Shown: positions 32,292 to 43,532 of the stretch, in pieces
How the letters are laid out: each line of letters begins with the position of its first letter
Numbering within the stretch: position 1 is the stretch's first letter
NCBI GenBank assembly: GCA_033297075.1
Contig: MU858261.1
Location: forward strand, 1-60,340
Length of the DNA: 60,340 nt
Reading direction: 5' to 3'
From: Rhypophila decipiens
Taxonomy: Eukaryota > Ascomycota > Sordariomycetes > Sordariales > Naviculisporaceae
The notes under the pieces: generated by a model
Seen by the model: only the letters and a program-made list of their open reading frames with translations
Database searches by the model: none
Told to the model about the DNA's origin: nothing
Position numbers and translations under genes: made by a program

Positions 32292-34631
32292 CTATTGCGG
32301 CGTAAACATGGCAAGCGTCGCGCAAAAGTTATTCCTGTTGTCCTTGTCCTCCGCAACGCCGTTTCCATCAATGGTGATCATGTTGACACTGGCCTTGGTG
32401 CTCAGCCCAACAAAGTGCACCTCGCTGTTCTCAAGCGAAACCATGTTCTTCTGGCACGACTGCGTCTTGAGGCACTCCTGGTCGTAGTTGTCAAAGAACG
32501 AGTACAGACCAGCGCCGTAGATGAAGACGTCCTTGGAGCTCATAGCCCGGACGCCCCAAGCACGAGCGCAGCCCTTGTCGTCGCCAGCGCAGGACTTCTC
32601 AAAGTCGGGATCGTGGTACTCGGCGTTGACTTTGAAGGGCGTCGTGGCCTCAGGGTTGCCCTGGTAGTAAGGTGTCTCGGTCTGGATGGTCGAGAGATAA
32701 ATGTTGGAGGCGTTGGTGAACTGGTAGTTGTACAGAACCGAGTGCTCCGAGGCGGTACCCCATCCCCAGACAGGTCCTTCGCCCTCGATCAAGACACCAC
32801 GGCCGTTGAAGACGTCAATCTGGGCGTTGTTGGCCTCGGGAGCGAGATCGTGATCGGCAACCCAGAACCACGTGTTCTCGAGGTAGACGCTTCCCGTGGG
32901 CTTGACGTGGAGCATCATGAAGGAGCCGAAGCAGTCCTCGGGAACGGGGTTGGTGGCGTTGGGGTTCTTGGCGCACTTCTCGAGCTGGAGCTCAGTGCCT
33001 GTCGCACCACCGATGCGGGTGTGCACATCCCAAAGGGCGGCCGCACCTTGGCTCTCCCCAGCGAGGTTCCACTCCATCATGATAGCGCCAGGCTGAGGGC
33101 CCTTGGTGGCAAAGATGAGGTCAGACATTTCGACGGAGCCCTTGTCGCCGGGTTCGCCAACCTGGAAGACGGGCTGAGGGTCGTTCTGGTCCTTGAAGGT
33201 CTTGTCGCCACCAGCCATGATGACGGGGAGGATCTCGCCAGTGATTCTGATGTTCTTGGGGACCTTGACGGTCTTGGTGACAAGGTAGGCGCCGTGATCA
33301 AAGTAGACGACCTGGTCCTTGGTGGCCTTGTCGAAGACGGCTTGGATGGCATCGGTATCGTCGGTTTCACCATCGCCTTTTGCGCCATTGGCTTTGACAC
33401 TGACGAACTGGCTGGCGGGGACGTTCTCGTACTGAGGCTTGGAGCGGGTAAAGACCTTGCCACTGGTGGAATCGATCAAGGAAGTTGGCTTCTGGACGGC
33501 ATCCTGCGGTGTCTGGATAGCCTTGCCTCCGGAGCCGCTTGCGCCATAAGTGCGACCTTGGACAAAGAAATTGACCTTCTGGGAGCCCGGGAGGATGGTG
33601 TCGCCGGTCACGCCATTGACGACAGCCTGGCTGGAGCCGCCAAAGTCGACGTTGTCAATGACGAGGGTGCCGTTGGTCTCGGTGAGGGTAGGGTTGTAGG
33701 CAGTCTTGATTCCGATGGGAGTGTCCTTGAAGACGCTGTCGACAACGAGAACGGAGCCGACGGTCTGGCTACCTGTCTGGCCGCCGTTGGCCATGTCGAT
33801 ACCGACTCCGCAGCTGTTGATCTTGACGTCCTGGAGAGTCCAGACCCAGTTCCAGTTCATGAAGATGGCCGTCTTGCAGTTGTTGAAGGTCATGTTGCGG
33901 GTGGTGAACTGCTGGTTGCCGAAGAAGGCGCCGTAGTTACCGCCGTTGAAGGTCAAGTCGCTCATGAAGCCACCCGAGCCATTGTCCATGAAAATACCCT
34001 GCTGCTTGTTCGCCTCGCTGGCATCGACGCGCATGTTGAACTCGATGTTCTGAAGGCTGGTTGCCTGGGCGACTTGCCAGTGGATGCAGGCGCCGCGATC
34101 GAGAGGCATGGCGGTCACATCGATCTTGAAGTTGCGGATTTGGCGGAAGAAGTTGTTTTGGTTGACCCACCAGTTGTTGCCCTGGCTATCGTATGGATCG
34201 GCGTCAATGACAGCCATGCCCTCAAAACCGGCAGCGGCCTTGAGCGTAGGCAGTTGGACAGCGTCACCAACCAACTGCGTGTAGTAGAGCTGGACGATGG
34301 GCTTGCTGACGACGTAGGTACCGGGAGGGAAGTAGACTAGAGCAGGCGTGTTGGTGCTCGACGAGCAGTTTTGGGCGCAGCGCTTTCCATCAGAGATGGC
34401 CTTGTTGATGGCCTCGGTGTCGTCGGTGCTGCCATCGCCGACGGCGCCATACTCCTTGACGTTGCGGAAAACCTTGTAGCCGGCCTCATCATTGAAGGGA
34501 ACAACTCCTTGTCGCTCGATGTTGCTTAGCCACCAGCCAGAAGAAGCCTGTCTCGGCGATGGGGCGGCGAGGGTCGGAGAAAGGAGGCGGAACGCCACGA
34601 AAAAGAATGTTAAGAAAGTTATGATGAACAT
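32292..34631 (-). CDS. GH55 exo-beta-1,3-glucanase, secreted
   Basis: A single-exon gene of 779 residues. Residues 1-22 form a signal peptide (hydrophobic FIITFLTFFFVAF, cut after LAA). Two pectate-lyase-like right-handed beta-helix domains follow, each opening with the family block: VKEYGAVGDGSTDDTEAINK near residue 59 and VKANGAKGDGETDDTDAIQA near residue 410. Other GH55 landmarks are VYFPPGTYVVSKPIVQLYY, NNWWVNQNNFFRQIRNFKID and, in the second domain, LIEGEGPVWGWGTASEHSVL, which lies in the active-site region. The enzyme releases glucose or short products from beta-1,3-glucan, either for nutrition or remodelling of the fungal wall. The length is close to the family norm of 750-800. A TATA-like box on the minus strand lies about 580 bases upstream, implying a long leader. 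Confidence 0.95.
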   Translation of the reverse strand: MFIITFLTFFFVAFRLLSPTLAAPSPRQASSGWWLSNIERQGVVPFNDEAGYKVFRNVKEYGAVGDGSTDDTEAINKAISDGKRCAQNCSSSTNTPALVYFPPGTYVVSKPIVQLYYTQLVGDAVQLPTLKAAAGFEGMAVIDADPYDSQGNNWWVNQNNFFRQIRNFKIDVTAMPLDRGACIHWQVAQATSLQNIEFNMRVDASEANKQQGIFMDNGSGGFMSDLTFNGGNYGAFFGNQQFTTRNMTFNNCKTAIFMNWNWVWTLQDVKINSCGVGIDMANGGQTGSQTVGSVLVVDSVFKDTPIGIKTAYNPTLTETNGTLVIDNVDFGGSSQAVVNGVTGDTILPGSQKVNFFVQGRTYGASGSGGKAIQTPQDAVQKPTSLIDSTSGKVFTRSKPQYENVPASQFVSVKANGAKGDGETDDTDAIQAVFDKATKDQVVYFDHGAYLVTKTVKVPKNIRITGEILPVIMAGGDKTFKDQNDPQPVFQVGEPGDKGSVEMSDLIFATKGPQPGAIMMEWNLAGESQGAAALWDVHTRIGGATGTELQLEKCAKNPNATNPVPEDCFGSFMMLHVKPTGSVYLENTWFWVADHDLAPEANNAQIDVFNGRGVLIEGEGPVWGWGTASEHSVLYNYQFTNASNIYLSTIQTETPYYQGNPEATTPFKVNAEYHDPDFEKSCAGDDKGCARAWGVRAMSSKDVFIYGAGLYSFFDNYDQECLKTQSCQKNMVSLENSEVHFVGLSTKASVNMITIDGNGVAEDKDNRNNFCATLAMFTPQ

Positions 34632-35207
34632 CGTGACGTAGTACCAGCTAGAGTCGGATGTCCTTTTGTGATGAATGTGCTGAGAATCTTGTCAGTCGAT
34701 TTGTAAAAGAACAACAAAAAATGGAGGTGACAAAGGAATGTCGAGTGAACGAGAAAAGAAGTGGTAGAAGAAGAAGTTGGTAAAGGATTGAGAAGTTGAT
34801 TCGAGCTCGTGGACTGGTTTAAGTAGTCGACAAGACGGCCAAAAGGGAGCGGTGAACGAAGGTGAAAAATTGTGTGCTGTTGTTGCAGTGTTCTGGTGAC
34901 CATTGACCTGGTTCGGCGACAATGGGCAACAATACAAGCTGTCCGCAGAGAGTGGATCACAGTGCCGACTGTGTTGTGTGGGGCAGGCAACGAGGGCGAA
35001 GGGGGAAGGGGGGACATGGGATGAAAAGAGGGGCAGAAGAAAAAAACTTACTTTGTCAGTCGGGACTGGCTCCTGTGAAGAAAAGTTGAGACTGAAAGGA
35101 CAGTATGTAGAAAGAAGAGAATGTCTGTTTCGAGACGACTCTTGTCGACCGATGATGGGTTGAGGAGGTGAGGGCTCGCGAATGCAGCTAGGACCGGCGG
35201 CATCGAA

Positions 35208-35216
35208 TCTTATATA
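35208..35216 (-). promoter_or_regulatory. TATA-like box of the GH55 gene
   Basis: On the minus strand the sequence reads GATATATAAG, about 580 bases before the GH55 start codon. No coding frame occupies the interval, so a long leader is plausible. Assignment is by sequence and position only. Confidence 0.35.
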
Positions 35217-35433
35217 TCGACCAGAACTGCGGGAGACAGTAGCCTCCTGTGGGTCAGCATCAACTCCCGTGTCCATCCAAGCTCCTGGTTCCCGTGCTTG
35301 TGTTTCCTCCTCTGGCCACCCTGCGACTTGACATGGCAGTTTGTGGCGAGTGACAACCGCCTCTCTTCTACTACCGACATCCATGCGCGGCTGTTCTGCC
35401 ACATCTTTGGACAACGTCCATCGACCACTGTTA

Positions 35434-35446
35434 CCCCGGAGTGGGG
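35434..35446. promoter_or_regulatory. Paired candidate carbon-catabolite repressor sites
   Basis: CCCCGG (a minus-strand SYGGRG) and GTGGGG (a plus-strand SYGGRG) lie two bases apart, about 800 bases upstream of the GH55 start. CreA/CRE-1 of filamentous fungi binds SYGGRG and acts best at paired sites. The motif is short and common, so this is only a candidate. Confidence 0.25.
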
Positions 35447-38400
35447 GCATGGTGATTCGGTCTGGGTATCCAGACACCTAGCATGCCGCCGTCTATGACC
35501 CTTGTTCCACACATGTTAGCTTCACTGTTTGGGTATGTGACCAGATCAAGCACCTCGTGCGATAGGTGGCAGAGCAGACAGGAGGCAAGTGGCAGGCAAC
35601 GACTTGACTCAGGGACGTCCCTTGGCCCAAGTAGGACTTGCTGTGTGTAACTGTCCTCTGCAAGACTTCCAGGTCAGGGGTAGCGGCCAGGGTTCGGAGA
35701 GACTGTTCCTCTCGAGATATCTCGGAGCAGTTCTTTGCCAAAGACACGGGGTTCGCCGGCTGGTACAATTGGATGCTAGAGGCACAGAGACCAAACATAC
35801 TAACAAGGAGAGCAGGGCAAAACAGTGGATCGAGTGCCCGCCAGGAGGCGCAACCAAAGCCTGCAAAATCCATTGCCAGGAAAGTCCAACCGTCCAACTA
35901 GAGACGGGAGAAACGGCAGCATGAAAACAGGTTGAATGGTACAAGGGGTACATCAGACGAAGGGTTGGAGTTGGGCGAGCTCAAGTGGGGACGCACACAA
36001 TTTCAGGGGTACATCAATGCAAGCGCCGATCAGGCGAGCATGGATGGGACACGTTCACTTCTTTTTTTGTTTAAGCATCCAACGGTCGTCGATCGCCCCC
36101 GGATCGGAAGGTGACCCGTGTGAAGGTAACAAGGCCAGGGGAGTTGCGCCGGAACACCGAGACGGGCTATTGTGTGCAGTGCACGAGGGGCATTGAAGAA
36201 TAGAGTGCTGCCTTGTTGGTGGGTGGGATTGTTGACAATTGGCCCTGTGATCGGTCTCGAATAGAGACTAAAAAGCCCGTCGGTTATGCTGAGAGCTGGT
36301 TGCAGTGGCGTAGCAGAGTCTTCTCGCCCAGTTCCTGGCCGGGTATAAGGGAAAGGTGTCGTCTGTTTTGACATGAACAAGTCGGTCAGAGTGACTGGTG
36401 AAGTTGAGAATCTTCCAGCCCCTGGGAGGTCGGTCTGTGGCTGTGGACCTCGGGGAAACACAAAATGCGGGGGCGCTCGGCCCGCCCCTACCGCCAAGGT
36501 GTGGATGTGCTGGCTGCCACAAGTCACTGCCCATTTCATTTCTATTTGGGTTTCTTCCAGGCTCTCGTTGGGAACTCTCTGGTAGAATTCTCCTGGCTTC
36601 AATTTTCGGCGGCAAAGCGAGGGCAAGGGCGACTCACCTCATCCATGATCACACAATCCAGACCCAATCGTGTTGACTCGCAGTTGCTTTTTGGACTTGC
36701 GAGGACATGTTTCGAAACAACTCGGTGGATCATGTTCCTTCCCCAAAAACAGCACATCCCTGTTCGCCCGCTGAAGCTCCGTCTGGAACCCTTTCCATGG
36801 TGCCGTTTTAGCGCGCAGTTTGGGGCTCCACAGCAGGTTATTGCTGGTGTTTGAGAAGGTGTGCCTTGCAGGGTCATCGACGCCTCGGAGTGGCTGCATC
36901 CTCGGCTGCTCCCCTGTGGCCCAGCACTCACACCTGCTGTCGACCAATCATTTTGCGATCGCGAGTCGACCCCCGCGATTGATGAAGTGGCACTCGGAGA
37001 GAATACAACGACGAGAGAATTCTCAAACTGCACCAGAATAACACCCGCCAAGCCATCTTCACCCACTGTCGCCGGCTTTTCCTTAGCTCCGCGGTGGCGC
37101 CCAAGTGCCGAGATCCGCTATGGGGTGCTTGCCTGTGAAGCTTTTGCCCAGGAAAGCTTGGTTGGACAGGAATGGTTCCAGTCTCGAGACCTGCTTTGCG
37201 AACAATTCACAGGCCTGCCATGACCATTCATATCAGGTGCATGAATTTCCATTCTTGCTTCTTGTCGTCTTTGACTCTTTTCGTTGGCAGATTCGATACA
37301 TAAAACACGCCGTCTCTCCACTGATCAAAGCAAGAAAGAAAAAGGCATCACAGTCCAGCTTTAGTCACACGCACCTCGATTGGTAGCCATCGTGCCAGTC
37401 ACACTAGCGCTGATCACGATTTGGCATCTGCTCCCTCCAAGGAAACTAGGTCGTATACCTCCATTTCGTCTCGGTCAAATCTGGTGCTCCATGATGCATC
37501 CCCCCCCGTCCGACGGTCACAATCCCGGCGGGAGTTCGGCTGCTACGTTTCTTCGCTTTGCTTGACCATGGTTTGTTGTCCCTTGTCCCGTTGCACTGCT
37601 GTTTCCTCGGCAGGTCTCTCCTTCAGACACTCTGATCATAAACCCATGAAAGCAATCAAGCTTTCTTCCCTTTGGCGCAAACCAGTGCGACACATGCACG
37701 GTACCTGGACGTTTGTCTCGTCCAAATAAGCTGTTCTCTCCCAACACTGGATCTGATGAGGAGCGTCATGTTCTACAGAGACACGGTGGCTACGTTGCAA
37801 ACGTGTGAAATGCAGGTACCGAGCTCAATCCGTTGGTTCAGATTGTCTCTCGCATGTTGTGCTCTGTTGGACAGCCAACATCACCCCTGCACTAACAGTA
37901 TCTGCGGCAAACCTCCAGAAGCACTGTTAGTGACCCGAAACTTAGTCCCCCTCTTCATCCCACCTCGGTAACCTCCCGCGTCTATCATCAGCTCAAAGCT
38001 CTCATTGCCATGTGGGACTGGGAACTGAAGGAAGAACTGAGAATCCGTCCCCCCTTTTGCGCCACATCCCATCTCTCCACGCCGTAGAAACTAGAACTAA
38101 CGGTTCCACTTTCCTTGCCATGAACTATATGCATGATCCTAATATTATGCCTGTTTGGCAGAACAATGCATGGAGCCATAAGAGATGATCTTATGCTGAT
38201 TTCAAAGAAATTTACGGAATCAGATAAGAAGTCTTTTACAAGTTAGTTTCGATCCATGATCTTTCTTTTCCAGAATAATGTTTGCCACCTAGTATAGCTA
38301 TTAATCGCCGCCTTTTTCAGTTCTCATTGTATGTCAAGGTTCAGAAACGCCGCATCGCCACTCAGCGACTGGCTAGTATGTCATTATATGCACTCATAAT

Positions 38401-38754
38401 ACCTACTGTATTCATTCCTGGGCTCAGTGCTGATATTGCCATCGATCTCGTCTTGCCATTTTTTTTTCTACTGCCGAGCATTGAGAGTTTGATCCGGCGA
38501 GATAGTTCCCTGCCTGTTTGGCAACTTGGGAAAAAGGGGTTTCAGCTTGACAGACAATAGACGACAAACTGCCCATCTGCATCAGTCCAAGTTCAGTCTG
38601 GAGATAAATTGTGCAGATGTACACGGGAGGCCTTGTCGTTTTGGTTTATTTCATTTCCATACTCAATAACTTTTGAGAATCTAAGAGCAAACCCCCCGTC
38701 AGGCAAGCAGGGCAGTTCCTGTTTGTTATAGAAAATCACATGACACCTGTTCTT

Positions 38755-39159
38755 TTAATCAATTAATCCCCCCCAAGTCTCACCATGCTCAATAAAGGCC
38801 ACCAACCCCAGCCCAAAGCCATCAAGATACTCTTGCATCTTGTCCAGTACGCCCGGGAACTCCTCCTCGGGCGTGTCATAGTCCACAGCGACGTAGACCG
38901 TCTTGGGGCTGTCTGTCGGCTTGGTGATGTTGTACCCCATGTGGAAGACGGCTATACTGTTTACGCGGTTATTCGTCGTGGGCAAGCTTTTGAGAAGATC
39001 GAGGATGCCGTCGCAGATTGTTGTTGACCATTTCTCGTGGATTGCGGTGTAGTCCGGGTCGTCGTTTGATAGCACGACGATTGTTTTTCGTAGAGTCTTA
39101 TGCCAGTTTGGCTGGGCCATTAGGGCTTTGACGTGGGGGTCTGTTTTCCAGTCTAGCAT
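38755..39159 (-). CDS. Uncharacterised small protein sharing a module with 46272-48463
   Basis: From the ATG at 39159 the protein has 134 residues. Its blocks KTIVVLSNDDPDYTAIHEKW, VNSIAVFHMGYN, KTVYVAVDYDTPEE and MQEYLDGFGLGLVAFIEHGE match, in order, TIVVFVKEK, INTIALFKLGTN, KTVYVSVSYKSPE and IQGYLDELGLGLRLHLEHNE of the larger protein at 46272-48463. Here the module stands alone and ends just after the HGE motif. The frame stays open without ATG to about 39327 (reading LPGLPIIYELFSPP and similar), where a TAA blocks it; an ATG lies 39 bases beyond that stop. The true 5' end may therefore be an upstream exon, or the gene may be truncated. The module has alternating strands and helices but I do not recognise it. 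Confidence 0.6.
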   Translation of the reverse strand: MLDWKTDPHVKALMAQPNWHKTLRKTIVVLSNDDPDYTAIHEKWSTTICDGILDLLKSLPTTNNRVNSIAVFHMGYNITKPTDSPKTVYVAVDYDTPEEEFPGVLDKMQEYLDGFGLGLVAFIEHGETWGGLID

Positions 39160-41087
39160 TTCGTGCGGTGAAGGTAGTTTCTTCCAAGTCGGTTGGGTTG
39201 AGTTTATGATTTTGGTTGGAGGACTGAAGAGCTCGTAGATTATTGGAAGTCCTGGTAGGAAATATAAGTCTGGAAGATGAATAGAAAGATGATATCCGGG
39301 TAACTCAGGGATGAGTTCAGATCTTTTAACCTTTTAAGGAAGACGTCTACAGGGAGGTAAGGGAACAGAGGTCATATAGCCCAAGGAACCCAAACGCTAT
39401 ATAAACTTGTGACTGTGACGGCGAGAGATTTGAAGATTGAGTTAAAGTTGAACGCCTCAATCGGCAACCGTACCTAATCTATAATCAGACCGACTTACCG
39501 TGCGCCTTTGAGTTTAAAAAACTAATATTTTTGTAGCATATGGTTATGGTTGCTCTGCACATAATCACATAATCTGAAATGCGTGTCTGATAGCCAGCCA
39601 GCCTTAGACGGAGCCATCCCTCTCCCGTTGCTCCTATGATTTCTCGCAGCCGCGCGTATTAACAATGAACAATCTAAAGTCCAATATCGAGAGTATAAAT
39701 TCCATCATACAGCGAGGATTATTTCTTAGCACCATAGCAGATAGAGTCTGACTTGCCATCAAGCTACATACTAAACGAGCAACCATCCAAAAAAAGAAAG
39801 AAAAAAATATTAACACCACCATGGTTCGAACTCACGACCCGAGTAAAGAGACAAGTTCAGCTCGATGTCGTCAGCAAGTCAATTTACAGCACGAAAGTGA
39901 GTGAGTTACCAAATGCACCAAGTGACCTTAGTGCTGGTGTTGAAATTCAAGACCCTTTCAGCCCTTGATATACCAGAGTCAATAGGTAGACATGCGATCT
40001 AGGGGTATTTAGGCAATGTTACAAACGGACGGCTATGACTGACTTGATGTTGTACAAATAGTCAGGCACATGGGATGTTTCATGTCACTCCGTCTCTGCG
40101 TCTCATGTTTCTTTTTTCAGCTGTCATGGGTCGATCAAGGTCTTGCGAATATGTCCAACTGCGTAACTGTCTCGGCGGTCATCTCACGAGACATCCGATC
40201 CTATTGAGGGAAGACCGGGGGCAGTACCTTTGCTAATCAGCAGAATCGATTCACAGAGTGAAAGGCAAATGCAGTGCTTTCCACTTATGCTGAACGGGGC
40301 TGGCTAGGTACGGTCGGGTAGGTATATATAAAACCAACAGTCTATCAACATCAAAACAAGTAAACGAACAATGAACAGAGGATTAGAGGTCAAAGAACGA
40401 AACCAACATGAGGCTAATGCATGTTTTGGAGGCAAAGAAACAATAGCTCACGGCTGTCCAGCCAGAGCCGCTTCATCATCATAACGAAACTATATAGATA
40501 GAAAGAAGAATGTTTAAAAAGCCCCAGCAAGCCAAGCAGCCAAGCAAACAGAAGAGAAGCTAAAAGCAAGAATGCAAAAATGAATTATAAACATAATCTA
40601 AAAACCCCCATGTCCTCCACCTCTGGACCTCTAGTGGATGGAGGGACAACAGTACGAATGGTCTAAAAAGCCAAAACGATTCATGAGAAAATAAAGTCAA
40701 GAAAATATGCTCATGCTTTAAACCAAAAAGAAAACACCCCAACACCATCGCCATCATCAAAACTTTCCTTTTTCTCCTTCGACGAGTTCAACCAACGCCG
40801 GCACCGACGCCTACCAAGAGGACCGATCCAACCAAGAGCATAGCGACGTCATCTTCCAGCGAGTTCCATCGAGCCATGGAGGAAGGCTAAAGGAAACCTG
40901 AATCCATTCAACATCTCGACCATGAAAAGGTGAATCGAACTTGTCTCTTCCATATCAACACATCCCGCCTTGATATACCCAAATTATTGCAGAGGCCTTG
41001 CTCCCAATCCACATCAAACAGAAGATCTAACGCTATCTAATCATACCAATGCCAACAGCGCAAAACTGCAAAGACAAGTCAAGTCAT
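39160..41087. other. Intergenic region with one TATA-led short frame
   Basis: About 1.9 kb. The left part includes the open extension of the gene at 38755. The right part should contain the 3' untranslated region of the F-box/WD40 gene. A plus-strand TATATATAAAA at about 40323 precedes a 37-codon frame at 40371-40484 by some 40 bases; it has no recognisable features and is not called as a gene. Confidence 0.4.
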
Positions 41088-43532
41088 TCACTCAGCAAGG
41101 CCAGTCTCGGCCAACTCCCCAACCAAGGTCTCGAGACCCTCCTCCGTGGGAACTTGCGGAAACTTCAACCCACTTTCAAGTGTCTCAATCCCCTTGACAT
41201 CAGCTCCAAAATCCATGATGAGAATCTTGGGGTCTTGTCCAGAGGAGACAATCCTCCGGTAATCACTCTTGGCGCTCAAGACCCAGCTGTTGTGCCACTT
41301 GGGGAAATGCAACAGCTGCGCGCCCGTCTCCATATCCCAGACCTTGATATCCGTGTCATAGCTCCCGCTGATCAACCTTCCAGAGACGCTGTCAACATGC
41401 AAGCTGCGCACAAGCTTATCATGTGCCTTCATGGCACGAATGCAGTCTCCCGTGTTGGCGTCCCAGACCCGGATAACCTTGTCGTTGCCGGCCGACGCCA
41501 CATAGCGCCCATCCTCGGAAAACTGGCTACATGCGAGACCCTTGGAGTGGCCGAGGAACTCGCGAATGTTCTTGCCCGTCTCGATGTTCCAGAGTTTGAC
41601 GCGGAAATCACCGCTGCACGAGACGATGGTGTTACCGCGCATCTGTACAGCGTTGACAGGCCCCTGGTGGCCGCGGAGTTGCTTGAGGAGAGCTCCAGTC
41701 GCGCGGTCCCAGACGCAGATCGAGACATCCTTGGAGCAGGTGACAATGTGCTTGTCGTCGAACACCAGGTCGAGTACTGCGGCTGTGTGGTGTTCCAAGC
41801 GCATGATAGGCTTAAAGCCATTCTGGAGGTCATATACGATGCAGGTCGAGTCAGAAGAACCCGTGACAAGAATCTTGTCGTCGTACTGAAGGCACAAAAT
41901 CGAGGCCTTGTGGTGGGTCGCAGGGCTGTAGAGCGTGGGCATCGACTGGTGGCTGCGCTCAGGAGGGACAGGCCGGCCAGTGGAATCAACCGCCGGATCT
42001 GCTTCGGCGACCGTCGCGTAGTGAACTGAGGAGGCGTCGTCGAACTGTGAAAGGGACAAGTGAGTGTCGTTGATCACGTCCGGCGGACCAATCACCAGCT
42101 TGCAGGCATAGGTGCGCATGTCCCAAACCCGGATTGTCTTGTCACGCGAACCGGTGATGATTTTGGACCTAAGTTCATTGTCAGTCAGAGAGTTGCAGCA
42201 AGATGGAGATCATGATAGAACATACTCGTCAAACTGGAGGCAGTAAATACTGTCCGTGTGGCCATGCAGATAGACCGAACGTGCACTGCCCGTCTTCCAC
42301 CTCTCGTCCAGGTTGTGCTTGACCCGATAAATATCTTTCCAGTTGTTGTCGGGTTCGATGGCTGGAACCCCCAAGCCAGCACCTGGTTGAACAGAACCGC
42401 TAGAAGCATAAGTGCCAGCCTTCTCTCGAAGGAATGACTCTCTCCAGATGTGCTGCGTGTTGAGGATGGTAAACCACTGCCTGCTGACACGGCTTGCCTT
42501 GACCAGCGTGGCAGCCTCTAGCTGCGCCAGCACCTGAATAGCCAGCTCCAGTGGCAGACGCGAGACAAAGTCGACCCTGCTGATATCAGCCTCATCTTGG
42601 CTGGCGACAGCACCGACATCGACATCCGAGTCGACACCGTCTTGCGGCGTGGAGGTCTCCGTCTCGGAGCTGGTCAGAGCGATGCCGATGCCGCTCTCGT
42701 GGTCACCAAGGCCCTCATCGCCGAGCCAGCCTGGTCGGGGCACGGGGGTAGACATCAGATCGTACCCCTGCAACCCACTGCAGGCGCTGGCCGCCGCTTG
42801 TCTCGCCGCTGCACCGGTGTTACGGGGAATGATTGGCGGTTGTTCGCCGGAGCCGGGCACGGGGAAAGTCGGGGATTCGATGGGGCCTAGATCGGCTTCG
42901 AACGTGCGCTCTCCATGACCAGAGTACAGCATGCGCGAGTGTCTGTGGAAGCTGGTGGCCTGGCGAAGGCGATGCCACGTCGAGTGGGATGTTGTGGGTC
43001 GGGCTAGGTTATGGGAGGGGCCAGCAAGCGCCGGCCGCTGTGGTTGGCCATCGTGGTCGAACACATCGGCAGCCGGAACCGAAGTCCTCCGGTGCACAAA
43101 AGTCTTGACCCCCGACTTGAGCGAAAGAGAGGCACGGCGCAACATGCGGGTGAAGGTATGGTGGCCAGCTTTGGAGGAAGTCGACTGATTCGCATGGACA
43201 TCGGTGTCCATGTGACCAAAGCCATGACTTTGGCTCTTCTCTAGTGCCAGATGGTCTTTGCCTCTGTCCTCGTCCTCGAAGAATAGCGACTTGGGCGCGC
43301 TGACCCATGGTGGCGACACGCTCTTGCTCCGAACTCGAGGCGGGCTCGGACCCGTGATGATGATATCGTGCTCGGGAAATTGGGGCATTGCTGGTTGGGT
43401 CACTGCTCGTTCGGCGGACGAAGAGGATTCGCCGAATTGGGCTTCAGCGAGGGCGCGGGGCCTGAAGAGAGCCTCTTGCGCCGGCACCCAGTCGTTCATC
43501 TGGACAATTCTGCGATTATTCGACGGTTCCAT
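41088..43532 (-). CDS. F-box/WD40 protein, SCF substrate receptor
   Basis: Exons 43532-42226 and 42168-41088, with a 57-base intron, give 795 residues. Residues 1-320 are low-complexity, Ser/Pro/His-rich. The F-box is at about 323-370 (FVSRLPLELAIQVLAQLEAA, ASRVSRQWFTILNTQHIWRE). WD40 repeats follow, with HGHTDSIYCLQFDE, IITGSRDKTIRVWDM, ILVTGSSDSTCIVYDL, IVTCSKDVSICVWDR, IVSCSGDFRVKLWNI, VASAGNDKVIRVWDA and LISGSYDTDIKVWDM, i.e. about seven blades. The layout is that of beta-TrCP/Pop1/FWD-1-type receptors, which bind phosphorylated degrons and deliver them to the Skp1-cullin-Rbx1 ligase in nucleus and cytosol. A 55-residue Ser/Pro linker is inserted between the second and third blades. I do not assign it to one named ortholog. 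Confidence 0.93.

Larger units (their letters stand above)
34632..38754. other. Long intergenic region upstream of the GH55 gene
   Basis: About 4.1 kb with no recognised gene. Open frames of 60-155 codons occur on both strands but overlap each other and show no domain-like composition. The left 700 bases should hold the GH55 leader and promoter. The right end is the 3' side of the gene at 38755. Confidence 0.4.

Noticed and set aside
32295..34340. A 681-codon plus-strand open frame
   Set aside because: It lies wholly antisense to the GH55 gene, whose motifs and signal peptide are unmistakable. The antisense product is a Val/Asp/Gly-rich shadow of biased codon use.
35589..37066. Several frames of 90-155 codons on both strands
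   Set aside because: They overlap each other, have no recognisable motifs and do not join by good splice sites.
39826..39860. A tRNA B-box-like GGTTCGAACTC
   Set aside because: The flanks do not form a T-stem, acceptor stem or A-box on either strand.
41049..42029. A 326-codon plus-strand open frame
   Set aside because: It is antisense to the WD40 blades of the F-box/WD40 gene and has no domain of its own.
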